From positions 1 through 46,954 of the forward strand of contig NZ_MUKP01000037.1 in the NCBI RefSeq assembly GCF_002081715.1: a stretch of 46,954 nt of DNA. Reading direction: 5' to 3'. The position numbers and the translations under genes are program-made. This document shows positions 42,774 to 46,954 of this stretch, piece by piece. Origin of the DNA: Nocardia donostiensis (GTDB taxonomy: Bacteria; Actinomycetota; Actinomycetes; Mycobacteriales; Mycobacteriaceae). Under the pieces are notes generated by a model, which was not told the origin of the DNA, made no database searches, and saw nothing but the letters and a program-made list of their open reading frames with translations. Position 1 is the first letter of the stretch. Each line of letters begins with the position of its first letter.

Positions 42774-42890
42774 CTGCCAGTGGGCGACCTCGATGAGGCG
42801 GTGGACCGGGCGTGGCAGTGGCTGCAGGGCGTGCCGACTCTGGTTCCGGTGTATGGACACCGGTTTCTGCCAGCCGGACATGGAAGCTAG
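42774..42890 (+). pseudogene. Fragment of an SMI1/KNR4-family gene
   Basis: The frame encodes GDLDEAVDRAWQWLQGVPTL, then VPVYGHRFLPAGHGS, and stops at TAG 42888-42890. VPVYGHRFLPAG is a recurrent motif in actinobacterial SMI1/KNR4 (SUKH-like) proteins, where more sequence follows. The stop and lack of a start mark it as a remnant. Confidence 0.5.
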
Positions 42891-42989
42891 TGGCATCCTG
42901 AGGACCCGCGAGCTGTACGAGCACCTGCTCGGACGGCGGCTTTCCTACCGAATGCCCGGTAGCGGCGCTGGCTCCGATCCCCTCGGACG

Positions 42990-43100
42990 CGGTCACCAGC
43001 GCGGGGCCGAGCCGGGTGTGGGGGCTGCCGATCGTCGTTCTCGGCGGGCTGCAACTGGTGGTGATGCTGGATGGGACCGTGGTCGCGCTGGCAGCTGGGC
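42990..43100 (+). pseudogene. N-terminal fragment of a DHA2-type MFS transporter
   Basis: The frame reads SRVWGLPIVVLGGLQLVVML, then DGTVVALAA, the typical first helix and LDGTVV motif of DHA2 drug-efflux transporters. The similarity ends abruptly and is followed by IS-end-like repeats. Evidently an insertion or deletion removed the rest. Confidence 0.55.
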
Positions 43101-43121
43101 GACACCTTCAGCCGCAGATGG

Positions 43122-43214
43122 TTATGCCGGTGAACTCGGGCGTCGTTGGTCGGTGGATTCGGGTGTCGGCTGTTGGCTCGGTCGCTGGTTTGTGACGGTG
43201 GAATTTGACGTCGC
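43122..43214. repeat. IS21-end-like repeats (relic)
   Basis: Three related units: CCGGTGAACTCGGGCGTC (43128-43145 region), TCGGTGGATTCGGGTGTC (43150-43167) and CGGTGGAATTTGACGTCGC (43196-43214). They resemble the inner and outer terminal repeats of the IS21 element 1.1 kb away, indicating an earlier insertion or a deleted copy. Confidence 0.5.
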
Positions 43215-43244
43215 TTGCTGGGTGTGTCGCGCGCGTCGGTGTTG

Positions 43245-44210
43245 TCAGACGGGGATGGTTCGTCGAGGACGCAGGGGGGTGTGGTCGCGGAATGCTTCGA
43301 TCGCGGCGGCGACTTCGAAGGGCGTGGTGGCGTGCGCGATGTGGTCGCGGTAGAGGACTCGGTTGGCGACCGCGTCGAGGTCGAATCCCCAGACCATAGA
43401 CATGAGGGGGTTGATGAACAGTTCGGCGCCTTTGGCGCGGGTGCGTGCCAGAGAGTGGTGGTCGCCGAACTCGCCGCGGGCGGCATCGGTGGTGGAGGCG
43501 CAAAGAATACTTTCCCGGCCGGGGGTGTGTTGTTGGACCCAGTCGACCGCGTCCAGCCAGGCATCGACGGCTGTGATGCCGGGGGTGAGCGCGAACACCC
43601 CGTGGTAGGCGCCGAGTTTGGTGAGGGCGGCGACGTTTTCCAGGAAGTGGGCGTGACAGACACCATGGTAGGTGTCGTTGCCGAACCCAACGCAGGTGGC
43701 GAGTTTGACCGGCAGGTCGAGGGCGTGGGCGGCCAGCAGGCTGGTGATGTCTTCGACCGGAGTGCCTAGACCGGCTTCGTCGCCGGTCATGAGCAGGTCG
43801 GTGCCTCCGTCGACCAGCACCACCGCGTCCAGGCGCAGCTCACGGGCCAGCCAGGCGTAGGCTGCTCGGATGTCGGCGGGCCCGGCTTTGCGGATGAGGA
43901 ATACGCGGTCGGGGTAGCCGTGGCCTCGTAACCAGGCCGCGAGGTGTTTCTCCGGGAAGTAGCCAGGTGGGCCACTGGTGTCGGCGTGGGTTTCGAACAG
44001 TCCCGGCGCGACCGGCTGCGCGGTGGTGCGGTGGACCGGGGTGAAGGTGAGATTCGCCAGGAACACCGTTTTGTGTCGCTCCTGGAGTGCGAAGGCGATG
44101 GGTAGGCCGCTGAGCAGGTCGTGCCCGCCGCCGGCACCAGCGATCAGGATCCGTTCGCAGTCGTGCAGGCGGTGCAGTATTGGTGTGTCGAAGAGGGTAG
44201 GTGCGGACAT
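43245..44210 (-). CDS. DUF1152 domain protein
   Basis: 321 residues from the ATG at 44210. The glycine-rich ERILIAGAGGGHDLLSGLP near the N-terminus looks like a nucleotide- or cofactor-binding loop. VVLVDGGTDLLMTGDEAGLG and CVGFGNDTYHGVCHAHFLEN are conserved blocks of the DUF1152 family. No signal peptide or membrane segment is present. The family is widely spread but its biochemical role is not established, so none is assigned. It lies between IS21-end relics and an IS21-family element and may be a passenger of that mobile history. Confidence 0.85.
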   Translation of the reverse strand: MSAPTLFDTPILHRLHDCERILIAGAGGGHDLLSGLPIAFALQERHKTVFLANLTFTPVHRTTAQPVAPGLFETHADTSGPPGYFPEKHLAAWLRGHGYPDRVFLIRKAGPADIRAAYAWLARELRLDAVVLVDGGTDLLMTGDEAGLGTPVEDITSLLAAHALDLPVKLATCVGFGNDTYHGVCHAHFLENVAALTKLGAYHGVFALTPGITAVDAWLDAVDWVQQHTPGRESILCASTTDAARGEFGDHHSLARTRAKGAELFINPLMSMVWGFDLDAVANRVLYRDHIAHATTPFEVAAAIEAFRDHTPLRPRRTIPV

Positions 44211-44272
44211 CTGTCGCAGTATTCAGCACTCCTGGTCTGTGTGGGGATGCTCGGCCTCCCTGGGCTGACGAA

Positions 44273-44291
44273 GGCTCGGCAGCACCGAGCC
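44273..44291. terminator. Hairpin at the IS21 edge
   Basis: GGCTCGG CAGCA CCGAGCC forms a 7-bp perfect stem eight bases outside the IS terminal repeat, between istB and the upstream end of the DUF1152 gene. It may limit read-through. Confidence 0.4.
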
Positions 44292-44299
44292 GTGAAGAG

Positions 44300-44366
44300 T
44301 ATCGGTGAATCGTGACGTCGCTGTGGCGAGAGTCGGCTGGGATGTATCGGTGAACTCCGGTGTCAC
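44300..44366 (+). repeat. Left terminal repeats of the IS21 element
   Basis: Two direct units starting TATCGGTGAA, at 44300 and 44345, downstream of istB. The outer unit also has GTGACGTC, shared with the right end. Confidence 0.75.
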
Positions 44367-45157
44367 CCCGCGGCGGCTTTGGCTTGGGCGGTTCGGGCGA
44401 GGCGGTAGGAGTCGGTGCCGGTTTCGAGGATGTGGCCGCCGAAGGTGAGGCGGTCGACGATCGCGGCGCAGAGCCGGGGGTCGGTGAAGGTTTTGGTCCA
44501 GCCGGAGAACGATTCGTTTGAGGCGATGGCCACGGAGTTCTTCTCCTCGCGTTCGGTGAGGACTTGGAACAGTAGTTCGGCGCCGCGGCGGTCGAGTTCC
44601 ATGTAGCCGAGTTCGTCGATGCAGAGCAGGTCGACGCGTCCGTAGCGGGCGATGGTCTTGGTCAGTTGTTTGTCGTCGGCGGCTTCGACGAGTTCGTTGA
44701 CCAGCTTGGTGGCCAGGGTGTATTTGACCCGGAAGCCCTGCATGGCGGCTTCGGTGCCCAACGCGATGAGCAGGTGCGATTTGCCGGTGCCGGAGTCGCC
44801 GATCAGGCAGAGCGGCAGTCCTTTCTTGATCCAGTCTCCGCTGGCGAGGGTGTGGATGGTGGCGGGGTCGATGTTGGGGTTGGCGTCGAAGTCGAACGCG
44901 CGCAGTGATTTGTCCCGGGGGAACCCTGCGGCGCGGATCCTGCGTTCGGAGCGTCGGCGGGCTCGGTCGTCGCATTCGGCGATCAGCAGCTCGGCCAGAA
45001 AGGCCCGGTAAGTCATCTGTTCGCGGCTCGCGTTCTCGGCGATCTCGTTGAATTGGGACCGGACGGTGGGCAGCCGCAGCATGCGGCAGGCTTGGTCGAC
45101 CGCGGCGTCGGCGGCCTGTTCGGTCATGCCATGACGACGCGGTGTGGAGTTTGTCAT
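44363..45157 (-). CDS. istB: IS21 helper ATPase IstB
   Basis: 264 residues. An AAA+ ATPase with Walker A CLIGDSGTGKSHLLIALG (about residue 117), Walker B VDLLCIDELGYMEL and sensor motif VAIASNESFSGW, the pattern of IstB-like helpers. It loads the IstA transposase on target DNA. The ATG at 45157 overlaps the istA stop (ATGA), the usual arrangement in IS21. It appears intact. Confidence 0.95.
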   Translation of the reverse strand: MTNSTPRRHGMTEQAADAAVDQACRMLRLPTVRSQFNEIAENASREQMTYRAFLAELLIAECDDRARRRSERRIRAAGFPRDKSLRAFDFDANPNIDPATIHTLASGDWIKKGLPLCLIGDSGTGKSHLLIALGTEAAMQGFRVKYTLATKLVNELVEAADDKQLTKTIARYGRVDLLCIDELGYMELDRRGAELLFQVLTEREEKNSVAIASNESFSGWTKTFTDPRLCAAIVDRLTFGGHILETGTDSYRLARTAQAKAAAG

Positions 45158-46821
45158 GCGGTGGTGGATCCTTTCGTCGTGGTGGGCGTTCGGCGTAGCA
45201 GCTGGTCATAGGCCGCGACCGAAGGCAGCGGGCGCCGATCCGGCGGTAGCTGAGCCAGGCGGCGCTCGGTCAGAGACGGCACCGAGTCGGGTGCATCGAG
45301 GTCGACCACCGCAGGTTCGCAATCCAGGGTCTCGCCGATCTTGCGGGCTTCGAGAGCAACCGCGTCGGCGGTCAGTGCCCCGGCCTGCTGCGCGGCCGCC
45401 AGGCCGGCGACGACATGATCGTGAGGCAGATGGCGATGCAGCAGAAGCACTTCGATCAGTGCACGGGTGCCGTCACGGTCGCCGTGTGCTTTGCGAGCCG
45501 CAGCCCACCAGGCTTCGTGGACCGGGGTGAACTTCCCGGCGGCGCGGGCTTGTTCGAGCGCGGTCGCGCCGGGCAGCGCACCGGGTTTGCGGAGCAAACC
45601 TTCCAGGTAGTGGTCCAGATCCAGCTGTGACTGGGCTTTGCCGAGTAGGCGTTCGTGGCGGGCGACTTCGGCGCGGCCGTCGAAGACCACCAGGTGATTG
45701 GCATGAAGCAGGACCCTGACCTGGCGTCCGATCAGCCGGACCGGCACCGAGTATCGGTTGGTGCGGACGGTGACCTGGGAGAATTTGTCGACCCGGGGAC
45801 TGAACCAGCGGCCGGTCTCGGCGGACTCGTCCGGAAGCCGCGCCAACAGTGGTTTCTCGGTCGCGAAGTGCTCACCGATGGTGTGTGGCCGGGCCCCGAT
45901 CCGACGCTGCTCGTCCTCGATATCCCAGGTATCGATCATGGCGTTGAGCTCGTCGATCGACTCGACCTCGGGAACGGGGACCAAGCGGTTGCGCCGAAAC
46001 CAGCCGGTCTGTCCCTCGACTCCGCCTTTCTCGTGCGCGCCGTCGATGCCGGGCTGACAGTAGAACGGTTCGATACCGTAATGCGACCGGAACGCGGTCC
46101 AGCGGTCGGATTCATCACGCAGCCGGGCGAACCCGATTACCCGAGCGACAGCCGCGCGCAAGTTGTCGTAGCGGATCTTGCCGAACGGAACACCGCCCAG
46201 CACCGCGAACGCGTGCGCGTGGCCCTCGAAAAACGCTTCCTGGCCACCGGAGAGAAAGCAACGGTGGACCGACTTTCCCGAAAACGACAACCGCAGCGCG
46301 AACACATAGACCTGGACCAGCTCACCACGCAGCCGGATCGTCACATCACCGAAATCGACCTCGGCTTCCTCACCCGGCCGATGGCTCTGCCGGATGAACA
46401 CCTGCGCCGGGCCGCGTCCCGCCTCTGCCCGGATCTGAGGTTTGCGGTCAGCGACATAGTCCCGCAGCGTCTAATACGCGATACCGGTCATGGCCTGCTC
46501 GTCGATCAACCGGGCATAGAGCCGCGTGACCGTGTGCCGCTGCTTGCGCGGAGCATCCAGATCAGCCCGCAACACCTCGTCGATGAACGGCTTGAACGGA
46601 TCCAGCTTCGACCCCCGCCGCGGATACGACTTCCGCTCCGCCGGCCACACCATATTCGTCGCCGCCTGAACCGTGCGCCACCCGACCCCGTACTTGGCCT
46701 GCAACGCCCGCCCCGACATCCCCGCCCGAGCATCCCGACGTATCGCGGCATACAGCTCGACCTTTGACTGACGAGGCAACAGCGGCTCACTTCCACCAGG
46801 ACCGGACCCGGGACCAAGCAC
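45154..46821 (-). pseudogene. istA: IS21 transposase IstA interrupted by an amber codon
   Basis: The N-terminal 116 codons run from GTG 46821 (HTH region: SGRALQAKYGVGWRTVQAA) to RLIDEQAMTGIAY, followed by TAG at 46473-46471. The same frame continues without shift as TLRDYVADRKPQIRAEAGRG and then 415 codons from GTG 46401. The catalytic DDE residues lie in AEVDFGDV, IRYDNL and HEKGGVE, all in the second part. One base change (for example TCG to TAG) explains the break. The downstream piece could be made alone from GTG 46401 but would lack the DNA-binding part. Confidence 0.88.
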
Positions 46822-46913
46822 ACCGATCCTCGCACCGCAACCAAGATCACGACGTCAAAATCCGCCGATACGAACATCTCCCGATCCCGACCGACGTCCA
46901 CATCCACCGATGA

Positions 46914-46935
46914 GTGACGTCACAGATCACCGATA
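46914..46935 (-). repeat. Right terminal repeat of the IS21 element
   Basis: Read inward on the minus strand it starts TATCGGTGATCTGTGACGTC, matching the left outer repeat at most positions. It lies about 95 bp upstream of the istA start. Confidence 0.75.
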
Positions 46936-46954
46936 GAACCACGCAGACGGGTAT

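Larger units (their letters stand above)
42727..43244. other. Gene graveyard between hydrolase and DUF1152 gene
   Basis: About 520 bp containing gene fragments and IS-end-like repeats, listed separately. ACAGAGGAGCG before ATG 42752 is a good ribosome binding site that now opens only a 14-codon frame. Confidence 0.6.
44300..46935 (-). mobile_element. IS21-family insertion sequence
   Basis: The element carries istA (interrupted) and istB on the minus strand, bounded by inverted terminal repeats. The left one starts TATCGGTGAATCGTGACGTC (44300) and the right one, read inward on the minus strand, starts TATCGGTGATCTGTGACGTC (46935). A second left unit, TATCGGTGAACTCCGGTGTC, starts at 44345; multiple terminal repeats are usual in IS21. 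The exact outer ends and target duplication are not resolved: the adjoining bases GAAGAG and GAACCA differ. Confidence 0.85.

Noticed and set aside
46471..46473. The istA TAG read as pyrrolysine or programmed read-through
   Set aside because: No sign of a pyrrolysine system in the window and IS transposases do not use it; a point mutation is simpler.
1..46954. CRISPR arrays, tRNA and rRNA genes
   Set aside because: No regularly spaced repeats and no tRNA T-arm/cloverleaf pattern were seen on reading; a tRNAscan-SE and CRISPR search would settle it.

Overview
The window is high-GC DNA whose gene families point to an actinomycete of the Mycobacteriales, most likely Nocardia or a close relative. 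Supporting families are a mycobacterial-style reducing polyketide synthase (PKS), a FadD32-like fatty acyl-AMP ligase (FAAL), a DUF1023 hydrolase, many GTG starts and terminators without U-tracts. No rRNA or tRNA gene was seen, so the genus is inferred from protein families only.

Layout. 0-3.1 kb (+): the 3' part of a reducing PKS (ER-KR-ACP), overlapped by an alpha/beta hydrolase that could release its product. 3.1-6.7 kb (-): a double-hotdog MaoC-like protein, an AI-2E family membrane protein and a Tat-exported GH1 glycosidase. 7.5-13.5 kb: a methyltransferase/MerR divergent pair, an ADP-ribosylglycohydrolase, a flavin split-barrel protein with a quinone-type oxidoreductase, and a sulfite-oxidase-like molybdoenzyme.

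13.5-19.7 kb (-) holds the most interesting locus. Three genes encode a FAAL, a free acyl carrier protein and a KS-AT-ACP-alpha-oxoamine synthase (AOS) megasynthase. End to end their domains reproduce the order of RedL, which makes the 4-keto-2-undecylpyrroline precursor of undecylprodigiosin, but split over three proteins and without the other prodigiosin genes. I infer a stand-alone route to a 2-alkyl-4-ketopyrroline or related long-chain amino ketone. A MarR regulator with perfect palindromic operators and a SnoaL-like protein lie directly upstream.

21-27 kb: an amidase, a GIY-YIG nuclease gene whose start codon is lost, a 17-residue ORF with a strong ribosome binding site, a secreted lipase and a DUF1023 hydrolase with a small partner. 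27-35 kb is a mobile region. A duplicated integrase 3' end (about 212 bp, at 27.6 and 33.5 kb) brackets a sulfur cassette: ArsR-rhodanese, DsrE, SQR-like flavoprotein and MFS transporter, followed by GerW and MarR genes. Relics of a second integrase and of a serine resolvase lie inside or next to it. An intact tyrosine recombinase and a NERD-domain protein follow.

36-42.7 kb: a TetR-SDR pair with tandem operators, a secreted CAP-domain protein, and a NarL-type two-component system divergent from a large membrane-anchored alpha/beta hydrolase. 42.7-46.9 kb: fragments of an SMI1/KNR4 gene and a DHA2 transporter, a DUF1152 gene, and an IS21-family element whose istA is interrupted by one in-frame amber codon.
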